NCBI GenBank assembly: GCA_013289795.1
Contig: JABCZH010000011.1
Coordinates: 84,626-148,625, forward strand
Length of the DNA stretch: 64,000 nt
Reading direction: 5' to 3'
From: Acidobacteriota bacterium
GTDB taxonomy: Bacteria > Acidobacteriota > Terriglobia > Terriglobales > Acidobacteriaceae
Shown here in pieces: positions 8,785 through 18,278 of this stretch (its first letter is position 1; every line of letters starts with the position of its first letter). Position numbers and translations under genes: made by a program. The notes beneath the pieces were generated by a model. It searched no databases. It had not been told where the DNA came from and saw only the letters and a list, made by a program, of their open reading frames with translations.

Positions 8785-9978
8785 CTAACGAGCCTGCCAG
8801 CCAGGCACCGCGTACCCTGGAAGCGCCCGCGGAACTCGCCCTGCTGGTGGGTGAACAACCGAAGTTTTAGAAGTCCTTCCGCCGCTCGAAGCCCACGGCG
8901 GACGCGGCACGTACCGGCTCATCGCCCACTGCGTTGGTTCCGGCTTCGACTCACGCGCCGATGCTCCGGCATCGGGAGACGCTCTCAAAACTGCATGACC
9001 GGATGTCACGCCAGAGTTCGAAGCCACAAAACCCTGCGGAGACCGAGCCTCCGGTTGCGTCGGCTTATCGTCGGAGCCGAAAGGTATCCCTGCGGAAGGT
9101 TTGCTCGCCGTCTTCTCCCAAACACCATCTCCCACACCTTGTATCTTGTGCTTCGTCGACTTATTCCCTTCCACCGAGCTCGGCGCATCACGCCCCGTCT
9201 GGCTTTCTGACTTATGCAGAGCCGCTTCTTGTCCATCAACCGCAGGAAAAGCAGCCGGCGGATTCGCTCCGCTGACCGTCGCCGACGCAACCGCTCCAGC
9301 CGTGCCACTCGCCGGCTGATCGCCACTGCGCCCAGCCACGCTGGTCCCGGCAGCCGCTTCAGTCCCGGATACGCCAGAACCCGCGCGCGCATCTGCATCC
9401 GCCGCCTCACTCAATTCAGCCCGCTTCAACTCAGCCTTTCGCGTCGAAGCCGACAACTGATTTCGCGCCGCCGATTTCAGATACCGAAAGAATCGCGGCT
9501 GTCCACGCTCCTGCCAATAGGGTGAATCATAAAATTCCATCCCGCGCCCCGAACGCATCGCACTAAAGAACGAATGCTGCACCGGACTAATCACGATTCC
9601 CACATGTCCACGCCACACCACCAGATCCCCCGGCTGCGGATGTATAACCCGCCGAAACTCTTTAGTCCCTCGGTAAAGCTGTGTGGAATTCGCGTATGCG
9701 TAGGTAAAGCCCGCCCGCTCATAGATTTCGTGTACCAGGTTTGAGCAATCGGCGTTGGCATCCGTGTGGCGCGATTCCAGCGCCGCGCCAATGATCGTCA
9801 GACCCTGATCTGAACTCACCAGCCACGGCGCAATCGCATCAGCCTCACCAATGGTTCGCCGCTCCGTCCTTGAACTTCCCGCCTTCTGTCGTTCACCCGA
9901 CGCACCCGGAACGAGGGCGCACAGTACCAGCAGTAGCCCTACCCTCTCGCAACCCCGGGAATGGATGCCGATTGTCAT
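8785..9978 (-). CDS. Secreted NlpC/P60-type cysteine peptidase with long disordered tail
   Basis: The longest frame starts at 10104, but the ATG at 9978 gives a proper signal peptide (VGLLLVLCALVPGASG) and leaves room for the divergent gene's promoter, so 397 residues are preferred. The NlpC/P60 core spans about residues 45-150: DCSNLVHEIYERAGF with the nucleophile Cys (C78), then PGDLVVWRGHVGIVI with the catalytic His (H125). Such enzymes cut gamma-D-Glu-diamino-acid bonds in peptidoglycan or act as amidases. Residues from about 170 on are rich in Ala, Ser, Gly and Pro, low in complexity and probably disordered. It is divergent from the exported protein at 10159. Confidence 0.8.
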   Translation of the reverse strand: MTIGIHSRGCERVGLLLVLCALVPGASGERQKAGSSRTERRTIGEADAIAPWLVSSDQGLTIIGAALESRHTDANADCSNLVHEIYERAGFTYAYANSTQLYRGTKEFRRVIHPQPGDLVVWRGHVGIVISPVQHSFFSAMRSGRGMEFYDSPYWQERGQPRFFRYLKSAARNQLSASTRKAELKRAELSEAADADARAGSGVSGTEAAAGTSVAGRSGDQPASGTAGAVASATVSGANPPAAFPAVDGQEAALHKSESQTGRDAPSSVEGNKSTKHKIQGVGDGVWEKTASKPSAGIPFGSDDKPTQPEARSPQGFVASNSGVTSGHAVLRASPDAGASARESKPEPTQWAMSRYVPRPPWASSGGRTSKTSVVHPPAGRVPRALPGYAVPGWQAR

Positions 9979-10158
9979 GACAAAGCTAAGGTCTAGTTCG
10001 CCATAAGCACCCTCGAACCCCCGCGTGGTGGAAAAGTTTCGCTTCTTTCTTGAGACAATTTCTCCCCTTGCCTTTGCCCGTTCCTGTGCTACACTCCCCT
10101 CCATCCAGGGGTCGCTGGATATGGGGCGTGCTCCTTACGAAGTCACTTAGGAGTCGCC

Positions 10159-11106
10159 ATGCCCCGCAAATCCCTTGCACTAGCGCTAATGCTTCTCGCC
10201 GTCTCGGTCGCAGCCCACGCTGCTATCCGCGACATCATTCCCGCAGGCACCATTCTGACGTGCACCTTGAATGAGCCTAACTTCTCATCGAAAACCGCCA
10301 TGGTCGGCGACCCGGTCCTCTGTCACCTCGGGCCTCTGGGCACTTTCGGCCACTCCGCGTTCCCGCGCGGCGCCATGCTGGGCGGGCATTTGCAAGACTA
10401 CAAAGATCCCGGCCACTTCGTCGGCAAAGGCTCGCTCGGACTCGAATTCGACCGTCTGGTTTTGCCCGGAGCCGAAACCCTGCCTTTGTCCGCAAAGGTA
10501 ATTGCCGCTCCTCACATGAAGGTTGATCGCCAAGGCGAGATTCAAGGCAAGGGTCATCCCAAGCGCGACGTAGTTGAATGGATGATTCCCGTCCTCTGGC
10601 CGCTCAAAGTCATCACGCTCCCCTTCCGCGGTCCCTACCCCGCGCTGAAAGGAGAAACGCGGCTCTCGCTTCGTCTGATGGAAGACGTCGAAGTGCCGTT
10701 CCCGGTCGCCCGAAACCTCGTCCCCGCGCCGCCCTGGGCCAGCCCGAGCAGCTACCGCGGTTCCTACGACTCGTCGGGCTATAGCGCGACCAGGCCCGTC
10801 TCCGCTTCGTCGCGAGATCAGTCTCCCACCGTGAAGCCAGCTGTTTACACTTCAAGCAGCCAACCGGCCGCACAGATTTCCACGCAGCCGAACACTGAGT
10901 CGCCGATGACCATCATCGCGCTGAAGAGTGGCGCTGCCATTGTGGCCAGCCAATACTGGCTGCAAGGCGGAGCCATGCACTGTCTCTCAACCAGCGGCGA
11001 ACAGAAGCTTCCGCTGGAGCAAGTTGACCTCTACCGCACCATGAGCTTGAACCATGAACGCAACGTGGAATTCGTCCTGCAATCCCGGGACACGGTAGAG
11101 CAGTAG
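10159..11106 (+). CDS. Exported protein of unknown function
   Basis: 315 residues, signal peptide 1-21 (LALALMLLAVSVAAHA). SD TAGGAG stands just before the ATG. Residues 26-130 are beta-rich and begin IPAGTILTCTLNEPNFSSKTA.VGDPV, a pattern resembling the TrbI/VirB10-type beta-barrel repeat, but the match is too weak to name. A hydrophobic stretch near 150 (WMIPVLWPLKVITLPF) could touch the membrane. The region 195-250 is Ser/Pro-rich linker. The last 65 residues form a compact domain with a KSGAAIVASQYWLQGGAMHCLSTSG-type strand pattern, similar to small domains that follow linkers in other acidobacterial exported proteins. Function unknown. Confidence 0.75.
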   Translation: MPRKSLALALMLLAVSVAAHAAIRDIIPAGTILTCTLNEPNFSSKTAMVGDPVLCHLGPLGTFGHSAFPRGAMLGGHLQDYKDPGHFVGKGSLGLEFDRLVLPGAETLPLSAKVIAAPHMKVDRQGEIQGKGHPKRDVVEWMIPVLWPLKVITLPFRGPYPALKGETRLSLRLMEDVEVPFPVARNLVPAPPWASPSSYRGSYDSSGYSATRPVSASSRDQSPTVKPAVYTSSSQPAAQISTQPNTESPMTIIALKSGAAIVASQYWLQGGAMHCLSTSGEQKLPLEQVDLYRTMSLNHERNVEFVLQSRDTVEQ

Positions 11107-11528
11107 CTTCGTTTGGAGGGCGCGCGGGTTCCGCGCTCGCTTCGACTCTCGCGGGTGCCCCGTCCAGGCAGGTGTTGCTTGGGCGGGGATCTTTCTACAC
11201 TCGCGTGGGGCGGACACTCTTGTCCGTGGATCGCCACGGTCCACGTAGGTGCAGAAGCGCATGGCCCTCTGTCATCCTGAGCGAGTCGAAGAGCCTGCCC
11301 TGAGCGAAGCCGAAGGGACCCCATGCCTGTCGCGTTCCGTGTCGAACCCGGCAAGGCGTTCTCGCCAAGCTGCCGACCGTGCGGTGAGAAACAACCCGGC
11401 GAGAACTACCCTAGCGACGTCGATTCAGCCGCGGAGCGGCGTCAGAATGCAGCCCACGGCGTAAGCCGTGGGTCCGAAAGTCAAAGACGATCAAGCTCCG
11501 GAGGAGCGAAAGAAATAGCGTCGGGGCC
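11107..11528. repeat. Intergenic repeat cluster (TCATCCTGAGCGAG and CCCACGGCGTAAGCCGTGGG families)
   Basis: No gene. Near 11271-11322 lies a TCATCCTGAGCGAGTCGAAG-type repeat, related to units near 40.33, 40.51 and 40.75 kb. Near 11450-11475 there is a CCCACGGCGTAAGCCGTGGG palindrome, whose sister is at about 18.93 kb. GGGGCCTCAGGCCCGTCTC follows next to the kinase stop and could act as a terminator hairpin. Confidence 0.7.
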
Positions 11529-14069
11529 TCAGGCCCGTCTCTCACTCCCCAAAACTTCCCTAACTTTCCGCGACAGCATCTGCAGAGTAAAAGGCTTTTG
11601 CAGAAACGCCGTCCCCGCTTCCAGCACCCCTTCATGCACAATCGCGTCTTCGGTGTATCCCGAGAGATACAGCACCTTGGTCTGCGGATGCGTCGCGCAC
11701 AGCCGCGCCGAAAGCTCGCGTCCGCTCATGCCCGGCATCACGACATCGGTGATCAGCATGTGGATCGGCTCCGCGTGATGTGTCACAATCTGCAACGCCG
11801 CTTCGCCGTTTTCCGCTTCCAGAACGTTATATCCCCTCAGTTCCAGAGTCTCGCGCACCAGTTGCCTCACCGATTCTTCGTCTTCCACCAGCAACACCGT
11901 TTCCGATCCCCCATGCTGCGGCTGGCTGATCCGCACCGTCCCCACCGGCTCCGCCGATTCTTCCACCCGCGGCAGATAGATACGGAACGTCGTCCCATGT
12001 CCCAACTCGCTCTGCACCAGCACGTAGCCGCCACTCTGCTTGATGATTCCGTAAACCGTCGATAGCCCCAGCCCCGTCCCTTTGCCTTTTTCTTTCGTCG
12101 TAAAGAAAGGCTCAAAGATTCGGGCCTGCGTCTCTTTATCCATCCCATGCCCGTTATCGCTGACCGAAAGCATGACGTAAGCGCCAGGCTGTATGTAGCT
12201 GTACTCCCGCCGAAAATCATCACCCCCGAGATTCGCATTCGCGGTTTGGATGGTCAGCTTGCCGCCCTCGCTCATCGCGTCCTTCGAATTCACCACCAAA
12301 TTCATGATGACTTGTTCAATCTGCCCAGCGTCGGCGCGAGTGCGGCCAAGATCGGCAGCCGGCACAGTTTGCAGCTCGATACTCTCCCCAATCAGCGGCC
12401 GCAGCAGCCTCTCCATGTCCGCCATGATCACATTCAAATCCACCACTTTCAGTTCCAGCAGTTGCTTGCGGCTGAAGGCCAGCAATTGCCGCGTTAGGCT
12501 GGCAGCGCGTTCAGTAGCGTGATGAATCGCCTCAATCTTCGGATACAACCCATTGCTCTTGCCAGTGTGTTCCAACAACTGCTCGGTATATCCGCCGATC
12601 ACCATCAGCAGATTATTAAAGTCGTGCGCGACTCCGCCTGCCAACCGCCCCACCGCTTCCATCTTCTGCGCCTGGCGAAACTGGTTTTCCAGCACTCGTT
12701 GCTCGGTCACGTCCTCGGCAATCATTTCGAGAACTTCCGCGCTTTCCTCCGGACGCCGCACTCCCCGCCCACTCAGCCGCACCGTGATCACTTTCCCGTT
12801 CTGCCGCTTCCAGCGCACTTCCATGTTCCCCGGCCCCGTGCCATCGCGGAACTGGCGCATCAGCCGTGACAACTCCCCCGCATCCACAAACACATCGCGC
12901 CTCGGATCCAGCGCCAGCACTTGCTCCGCGGAACCGTATCCCAACATCGCGATCAACGCCGGATTCACATCCAGAAAAGTTCCTTCCAGGCTCGAGCGAT
13001 AAATTCCATACACCGCACTCTGCACCACCGACCGATATCTCGCCTCCGACCGCCGCAGCGCCTGCTCATTCCGCTTGTGCTCCACCGCGCTAGCCACCTG
13101 CTGCGACACGAACGTCAGAATGTCTTTTTCCTTCTCCCCAAACCGCACATTCCCCGAATAGCTCTGCACCACCAACGCACCAAACGTGTTGCCCCCAACT
13201 TTCAGCGGAACTCCCAGCCAATCCAGCGATGGTGCTCCAATCAGCTCCACATCCCCGCGCTCCACCAGCTTCTCAAAGACCTCGGGAGTGCACAGCAGCG
13301 GTTCCCCCGTCCGCAACACATGTTCCGTAAGCCCTTTCCCCAGCTTCTTACGCAAGGGCCGCGGATCCTCATCATCCACAAAGTAAGGAAAACTCAACGT
13401 CTGGGTTTCGGCATCGTAAAGCGCAACATAGAAATTGCGCGCATACATTAGCTCGGCCACAATGTTGTGCATCGCGCCATAGAATTGCTGTAAGTCGTCC
13501 GGCGAACTGGCTTTTTCCGCGATGCGCAGCAGCGCCGCGCTCAGCGCCTCCGCCCGCTTCTGCTCCGAGATGTCGCGATACAGCGCGCACACTCCCATCT
13601 GCTCGCCGCTCACCACCACCGGCGCGCACGAGATCAGAACATCCACCAGGCTGCCGTCCTTGCGCTGCCGCTTCGTCTCCAATACCACTTTCTTGCCCTT
13701 GGCCAACTCTTCCTGAATCCATCGCGTCTCCGAACTGCGGTCCGGCGGAACGATCAGCTCCTCCAGTGTCCGCCCCAGCGCTTCTTCCGGACGAAATCCG
13801 AATATGCGAGTGAACTCGCTATTCAGCCGGATGATCCGCATCTCCGTATCCAGAATGCTGATCGCTTCCGGCGCGCACTCCACCAGTTGTTCGAGATAGG
13901 CTCCCTGCAGTTCAGCACTTTCGGGGTCGAGGTGGGAACTTCCAGAAACTACGGCGGCCCCGGAACCGGGCGCCGAGAGTGCCGCAGCATTGTTGTGCAA
14001 CGCCTCCCGCAGAAATCGCACCCGTACGTGGTCAGCCGACACTGTCGGCCGGGTGATTTTGTCACCCAT
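11529..14069 (-). CDS. Hybrid sensor histidine kinase (PAS-GAF-PAS-HisKA-HATPase-REC)
   Basis: 846 residues, no membrane segment, so a cytoplasmic sensor. Order of domains: PAS about 50-165 (ISILDTEMRIIRLNSEFTRIFG), GAF about 185-335, second PAS about 345-460, HisKA with the phospho-acceptor His in GGVAHDFNNLL, HATPase with VMNLVVNSKDAM (N box) and SDNGHGMD (G1), then a C-terminal receiver with LLVEDEE and the phospho-acceptor Asp in LITDVVMPGMSG, ending near 840. The receiver on the same chain suggests a phosphorelay to a partner outside this window. It is the last gene of a probable operon with the PilZ and substrate-binding-protein genes upstream on the same strand (94-base gap). Confidence 0.93.
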   Translation of the reverse strand: MGDKITRPTVSADHVRVRFLREALHNNAAALSAPGSGAAVVSGSSHLDPESAELQGAYLEQLVECAPEAISILDTEMRIIRLNSEFTRIFGFRPEEALGRTLEELIVPPDRSSETRWIQEELAKGKKVVLETKRQRKDGSLVDVLISCAPVVVSGEQMGVCALYRDISEQKRAEALSAALLRIAEKASSPDDLQQFYGAMHNIVAELMYARNFYVALYDAETQTLSFPYFVDDEDPRPLRKKLGKGLTEHVLRTGEPLLCTPEVFEKLVERGDVELIGAPSLDWLGVPLKVGGNTFGALVVQSYSGNVRFGEKEKDILTFVSQQVASAVEHKRNEQALRRSEARYRSVVQSAVYGIYRSSLEGTFLDVNPALIAMLGYGSAEQVLALDPRRDVFVDAGELSRLMRQFRDGTGPGNMEVRWKRQNGKVITVRLSGRGVRRPEESAEVLEMIAEDVTEQRVLENQFRQAQKMEAVGRLAGGVAHDFNNLLMVIGGYTEQLLEHTGKSNGLYPKIEAIHHATERAASLTRQLLAFSRKQLLELKVVDLNVIMADMERLLRPLIGESIELQTVPAADLGRTRADAGQIEQVIMNLVVNSKDAMSEGGKLTIQTANANLGGDDFRREYSYIQPGAYVMLSVSDNGHGMDKETQARIFEPFFTTKEKGKGTGLGLSTVYGIIKQSGGYVLVQSELGHGTTFRIYLPRVEESAEPVGTVRISQPQHGGSETVLLVEDEESVRQLVRETLELRGYNVLEAENGEAALQIVTHHAEPIHMLITDVVMPGMSGRELSARLCATHPQTKVLYLSGYTEDAIVHEGVLEAGTAFLQKPFTLQMLSRKVREVLGSERRA

Positions 14070-14163
14070 CTAACTCCTCCCCATTGCAAACCAGAGCCAA
14101 ATCAAGATGTTAGATGGCAGAAGGGCGGCCTAAAAGTTACCGAGGTAATTCCACTGCAGCAAT

Positions 14164-14523
14164 CTACAATTCGTTCTCCAACATGCCGCACACCCGATGC
14201 AGCAACTCCCGCTGTTCCTCATTCAGAGCTAGAAATTCAAATCCATGCCGCAAGCCGTCGCGGTACCGCGCCAGCGCACGCAACCGCATCGGAACCGACG
14301 CCACCGGCAGCGACAGTTCCATGGACACCACTTCACCCGGCTCCACTTCCCCCGTCAGCGTTGCCCCAATCCCGTCCTCTCCCAGCTCCGTCGATCGTCC
14401 CCACATCGACGCCGATCCGCCCCGCCGGAACACTTCCACCGAAACTCGAATGTCCGCCGGATAACGAGGGAAACGCCTCGGATTCGGCGCCGAAGCACTC
14501 GGGTTGGGTACGCAGTCGTCCAT
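14164..14523 (-). CDS. PilZ-domain protein
   Basis: 119 residues. The N-terminal arginine motif of c-di-GMP-binding PilZ domains is present (RRFPR, R16 and R20), followed by the beta-barrel. The second motif, normally (D/N)xSxxG, reads ELGEDG (46-51), with Gly where Ser is expected, so nucleotide binding may be weakened. The gene starts 4 bases after the stop of the binding-protein gene and precedes the hybrid kinase, which points to one operon linking a periplasmic input, a c-di-GMP-type effector and a phosphorelay. Confidence 0.82.
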   Translation of the reverse strand: MDDCVPNPSASAPNPRRFPRYPADIRVSVEVFRRGGSASMWGRSTELGEDGIGATLTGEVEPGEVVSMELSLPVASVPMRLRALARYRDGLRHGFEFLALNEEQRELLHRVCGMLENEL

Positions 14524-14527
14524 TCCG

Positions 14528-15043
14528 CTAATTTCCGTGCAGCGCGTAGCCCGGCTCCAACGGCAGCTTTCCGCCCACCTTCAACACCGTGACCCCGCCG
14601 GTGATGGCATAAACATCCACCAGCCCCACCGCTCCCGGGCTCGACTCCACCTTTTTCACCACTGCTTCGTCAGAATCCATCACCACAATTGCCGGATGGT
14701 TCACCCGCGCGTGGTTGGCCGCGCTGATCAGGGCCACCACCTCTTCCTTCGAGACGCCGTACACCTTCTCCAGCACCAGCCGCATCTCCGGCGACGCCGG
14801 ATCGCGCATCACCAGGCTGACCGCCTTGCCATCCGCCCAGTGCTCCGTCTGGCCTTTGCCGATCTTCACCAGCTCCGCCATCGACACTGCTTCCACGTGG
14901 TTCGTCTTGTTGGAAACCAGCGCGAAGTCCTTCGCGGCAGCCACTGCTGCCCAGCCCAGGAATAACCATGTGACCGCAAGAACTCGTGATCGCGACAACC
15001 GCCCTCCCCAAACCCGTATGACCTCTGATTCTCTTCCAAGCAA
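14528..15043 (-). CDS. Small periplasmic PstS-like substrate-binding-domain protein
   Basis: 171 residues with a signal sequence about 18-37 (VLAVTWLFLGWAAVAAA). The mature part is about 134 residues, roughly half of a usual PstS/PBP-II protein. It shows the family run VSNKTNHVEAVSMAELVKIGKGQTEHWADG, then VVKKVESSPGAVGLVDVYAI, as in the small phosphate-ABC-like binding proteins found with two-component systems. No permease genes are nearby, so it may be a sensor input instead of a transporter part (inference). It is the first gene of the operon with PilZ and the hybrid kinase. Confidence 0.78.
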   Translation of the reverse strand: MLGRESEVIRVWGGRLSRSRVLAVTWLFLGWAAVAAAKDFALVSNKTNHVEAVSMAELVKIGKGQTEHWADGKAVSLVMRDPASPEMRLVLEKVYGVSKEEVVALISAANHARVNHPAIVVMDSDEAVVKKVESSPGAVGLVDVYAITGGVTVLKVGGKLPLEPGYALHGN

Positions 15044-15146
15044 GCCACCGGCTCAATAACCAGAAGGATGATGTACCACTAGAAGCAACAGTGCTGGTTT
15101 ATCCGTGTGATCCGCGTAAATCCGTGGCAAGGTTTTCGCCCGGTGC

Positions 15147-17150
15147 CTACTCCGCTTTCACCACCTTCACTCCCTCCAAAATCCCCACCAACCGCTCCAC
15201 CCACGCCGTATCGAAATCCCGATCGAATTCCAGCGACAACAACGCCGCGATCTCTCCCTCGGTCCGCTTCCCATCCATGAAGTTCATGGCCTCGAACGCA
15301 ATCAACGCAAACGGCGCCTTCTCAGGCAGCCCGCCGCCCGGAGCCTCGCTCGCAAACCGGTCTTCCTGTTCTCCCCACCATTTCTTGTCGTTGCTGGACA
15401 ACGCCTGAAACAACGAAGCATCCACCGGAGTCACTACCAGCCGATGCGGAACACGCCCCGCCTTGCTCGCTCTCGCCCAGCCATCCGGATCGAAGACTTT
15501 CGCCCCAGTCTCCGGCTCGGAAGTCATCGCTTCCAGCGCCTGCTGATACGCCCGCAACCGGACACGTGCTGCCGCCGAGTCCGGGCCGGCCGCGACCTCC
15601 CCAATCCGACCCGCATAATCGGAAATCATTCCGCTCCTCGCCACCGCCTCTAGCCGCCGCTTCCCATCGGCATCATCCACCGCCGCCCAATACGCCGCCG
15701 CACTCGCCAACACTCCGACCCGGCGAAGTTCCGTGGCATCGGTCTTGTCCGGCGTATCTTCGCTGGTGTGGTGCGTCCAATCCGGCTCATGCCCCAGCAT
15801 GGTCGCCGGAATCCCCAACCCAAGAAACACGTCATGATCGCTGCCTTGCGCGTATGCAGTCATCCCCGCCGGCCAATAGTTTCTGCTGCCTGCGGGCGCA
15901 AAAAGATTAGCCTCACGCGTCTGCGCCAGAACATCCGCCATCCTGGCGTTCAGCGATCCGCTCACCGAATCCGGTGTCCGCGTGATGTAAAACCGCGAGT
16001 TGGTCTTCACCGTGTCCTCGCCCACCATGTCCATATTCAGGTTCAGGGCAATGCACGGCCCCGGCTTCGCCTTGTTCGCGGAATTCTGCCTGGGATCATC
16101 CCATCCCGCCGGATTGCAACTTCGCGCTTCCGGATGTTTCGTGATGTAGGCGAACGTGCCAAAGAACTCCGGTACCCACATAAAGTGGAGAGTAAACGCC
16201 GGCGCTGGCAGTTTCCCGGTCGCAATCAGCCGGTGCAGCGTGCGCGCCATCTCCAGCATCGCCGCCGAACCGCTGGCATTATCATTCGCGCTCCACTTGG
16301 GATGGTCGAGGTGCCCGGAGATCACCACGTCAGTCTCCGGATGCTGACTCCCACGAATCCATGCGTGCACCACCGTGAGCTGCCCCGGACCCAGCGTGGC
16401 GTCGATCTTTCCATGCACCTGCACCGGGCCATTGCTCATTAACTCCCGCAGTTGCGTGTATTGGTTCTCTGAAATCTGAAATCCACCGACCGTACTGTCC
16501 AGTTCCTCCGCTCGCGGCCAGATCCCGTTGTAGCGGACCATGTCAGGATGGTCCGCCCGATCCCCCGGCGGCGGATAAATCACCACTCCCACCGCACCCC
16601 GTTTAATAGCCGCCGCTCGCACCACCACCGCAGCGTACCCGTAAGCCAGCGCCACTTTTCCGCGAACGTCCTTGCCTTCATAGTCCCGGTCGCTGACCCC
16701 CGCTCCCACTTCGACCAGTTCGCCAGTCCAGTCCCCGCCTTTCGAATACGTAGAAACGCACATCGGCACATCGCTGAAGCGGCACACGCGAAGAGGCACA
16801 AAATTGCTCGTGCCTCCAACGCTCTCCACCCACAGTTCCCCACCCCGCATGTCCCAGCCCATCGGCGAAACATAGGTTTGGTAGCGGGTCTCCCCATCCG
16901 AGGGAAATTGCTCCAATCGCGCCTCAATCCCCCAATCCCGCAACTTGGCCAGCACAACTTTGTCCGCCACCTCCGCCATCATCGGACTGCCCTGTATGCG
17001 GTGATACTGCACAATCTGTCGATCGTTCTCCTGCGCCGCCTCCCCGGAATACTCGCCGGCAATCGTGTTAAACACAGGCTGAGGAACCAAATGCTGCCCC
17101 ACAGCAGGAAGCACTCCGATGAGTAAGAAAAGAAACGCTCGAGATTTCAT
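15147..17150 (-). CDS. Secreted M28 family zinc peptidase with PA domain
   Basis: The frame opens at 17249, but the first 33 codons fall in a repeat; the ATG at 17150 gives a clean signal peptide (MKSRAFLFLLIGVLPAVGQ) and 667 residues. A protease-associated domain (about 85-250) precedes the M28 catalytic domain: VVISGHLDHPKWSANDNASG carries zinc-binding His and Asp, WVPEFFG the catalytic and metal Glu, NLNMDMVGED a metal Asp, and a later HHTSEDTPDKTD segment the final His. The C-terminal 150 residues are helical with no motif I recognise. Related proteins are aminopeptidases or glutamate-carboxypeptidase-like enzymes. Probably periplasmic, for peptide scavenging. Confidence 0.88.
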   Translation of the reverse strand: MKSRAFLFLLIGVLPAVGQHLVPQPVFNTIAGEYSGEAAQENDRQIVQYHRIQGSPMMAEVADKVVLAKLRDWGIEARLEQFPSDGETRYQTYVSPMGWDMRGGELWVESVGGTSNFVPLRVCRFSDVPMCVSTYSKGGDWTGELVEVGAGVSDRDYEGKDVRGKVALAYGYAAVVVRAAAIKRGAVGVVIYPPPGDRADHPDMVRYNGIWPRAEELDSTVGGFQISENQYTQLRELMSNGPVQVHGKIDATLGPGQLTVVHAWIRGSQHPETDVVISGHLDHPKWSANDNASGSAAMLEMARTLHRLIATGKLPAPAFTLHFMWVPEFFGTFAYITKHPEARSCNPAGWDDPRQNSANKAKPGPCIALNLNMDMVGEDTVKTNSRFYITRTPDSVSGSLNARMADVLAQTREANLFAPAGSRNYWPAGMTAYAQGSDHDVFLGLGIPATMLGHEPDWTHHTSEDTPDKTDATELRRVGVLASAAAYWAAVDDADGKRRLEAVARSGMISDYAGRIGEVAAGPDSAAARVRLRAYQQALEAMTSEPETGAKVFDPDGWARASKAGRVPHRLVVTPVDASLFQALSSNDKKWWGEQEDRFASEAPGGGLPEKAPFALIAFEAMNFMDGKRTEGEIAALLSLEFDRDFDTAWVERLVGILEGVKVVKAE

Positions 17151-17179
17151 GCGCACAAGACTACAACAAACCCCGAAAT

Positions 17180-17275
17180 CTGCCGATGCATTCCTCTGTG
17201 GTACTCTGTGCCCCCTGTGGTGAAGGTCTTGCATATCCGCGTGATCCACGAAAATCCGCGGCGGCTTTGCTCTTC
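17180..17275. repeat. TCTGTGCCCCCTGTGGTG / ATCCGCGTGATCCACG repeat
   Basis: Member of the common CACAGAGGACACAG family (read here as its complement), fused to an ATCCGCGTGATCCGC-type unit. It lies just upstream of the peptidase start and inflates its open frame. Sister copies are at 15100-15135, 18020-18150 and 35930-36130. Confidence 0.65.
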
Positions 17276-17329
17276 ATCCAAAAGCATCCTCGATGCCGGT
17301 ACAATCATCTGTAACCCAGGAGGAAAATC

Positions 17330-17971
17330 ATGCCCCACGAACTGCCATCACTCCCCTATGACTATGCGGCTCTCGAACCCGTCATCGATACCCAAACCAT
17401 GAAGCTGCATCACGATATGCACCACGGTGCTTACGTGAAGAACCTGAATGCCGCTCTGGAGAAATATCCCAACCTGCAATCAAAGAAAGTCGAAGAACTG
17501 CTGCGCGATCTGAATGCCATTCCCGAGGACATTCGCACCACCGTCCGCAACAATGGCGGCGGCCACATGAACCACAGCATGTTCTGGAAAATCATGAAGG
17601 CCAATGCCGGCGGCGAACCCACTGGCCCCATCGCCAAACTCATTCAGCAGACCTTCGGCACCTTCAATGACTTCAAGACAAGGTTCAACGAGGCTGGCGT
17701 CAAGCAGTTCGGCAGCGGCTGGGTCTGGTTGGCAGGCAAGCCCGATGGCAGCGTGCATATCCTCAGTACGCCCAACCAGGACAACCCCATCTCCCAGGGC
17801 CTGTTCCCAATTCTTGGTAACGACGTTTGGGAGCACGCCTACTACTTGAAGTACAACAACCGGCGCCCCGAATATCTAGCAGCCTGGTGGAACCTGGCAA
17901 ACTGGGAAGAAATCAACAAACGCCTCGAGATCTTCCAGTCCCACCGCGAACCCGCGATGGCAACCAAGTAA
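17330..17971 (+). CDS. sodA: Superoxide dismutase, Mn type
   Basis: 213 residues; SD AGGAGG at about 17318 lies 6 bases before the ATG. It dismutates superoxide to oxygen and hydrogen peroxide. All metal ligands are present: H27 in [13 protein letters not shown]82 in [11 protein letters not shown]165 and H169 in [12 protein letters not shown]. The second-sphere residues favour manganese: Gly in GGGH and Gln in STPNQDNP, as in the MnSOD consensus, instead of the FeSOD Gln earlier in the chain. No signal peptide, so cytoplasmic. It is divergent from the M28 peptidase gene and followed by repeats, so it is probably monocistronic. Confidence 0.95.
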   Translation: MPHELPSLPYDYAALEPVIDTQTMKLHHDMHHGAYVKNLNAALEKYPNLQSKKVEELLRDLNAIPEDIRTTVRNNGGGHMNHSMFWKIMKANAGGEPTGPIAKLIQQTFGTFNDFKTRFNEAGVKQFGSGWVWLAGKPDGSVHILSTPNQDNPISQGLFPILGNDVWEHAYYLKYNNRRPEYLAAWWNLANWEEINKRLEIFQSHREPAMATK

Positions 17972-18278
17972 GAAAAGCCCCAGATCGGGAGGAGGGGCAG
18001 GCGTCCAAAACGCCTGCCCTTGTTTTCTAAATCTGCGTATTCTGCGAAATCTGCGGCTTGCATGGTTTCCCCTGTGCTCCGCTGTGCCCTCTGTGGTTGG
18101 GTGTTGGTTTGATCCGCGTGATCCGCAAAATCCGCGGCGAGTTTTTGCTTCTGCATTTCCTGTGCGTGATATGTGGAAATGTCGCATCTGCGGCTCCAGT
18201 TGCACCAATATTTTGGAATTGACCCGACCTCATCCCGCGAGTAGATTCTCCTCACCCTCAAACAAGAATTCAGCCAGC
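17972..18278. repeat. Repeat-filled gap (CTGCG/ATCCGCG and CTGTGCCCTCTGTGG units)
   Basis: After the dismutase stop comes an inverted pair (GGGGCAGGCG near 17994 and CGCCTGCCC near 18010) that could terminate transcription. It is followed by ATTCTGCGAAATCTGCGG, CTGTGCCCTCTGTGGTTGG and GATCCGCGTGATCCGC units of the same families as at 17.2 and 35.9 kb. No gene. Confidence 0.6.
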
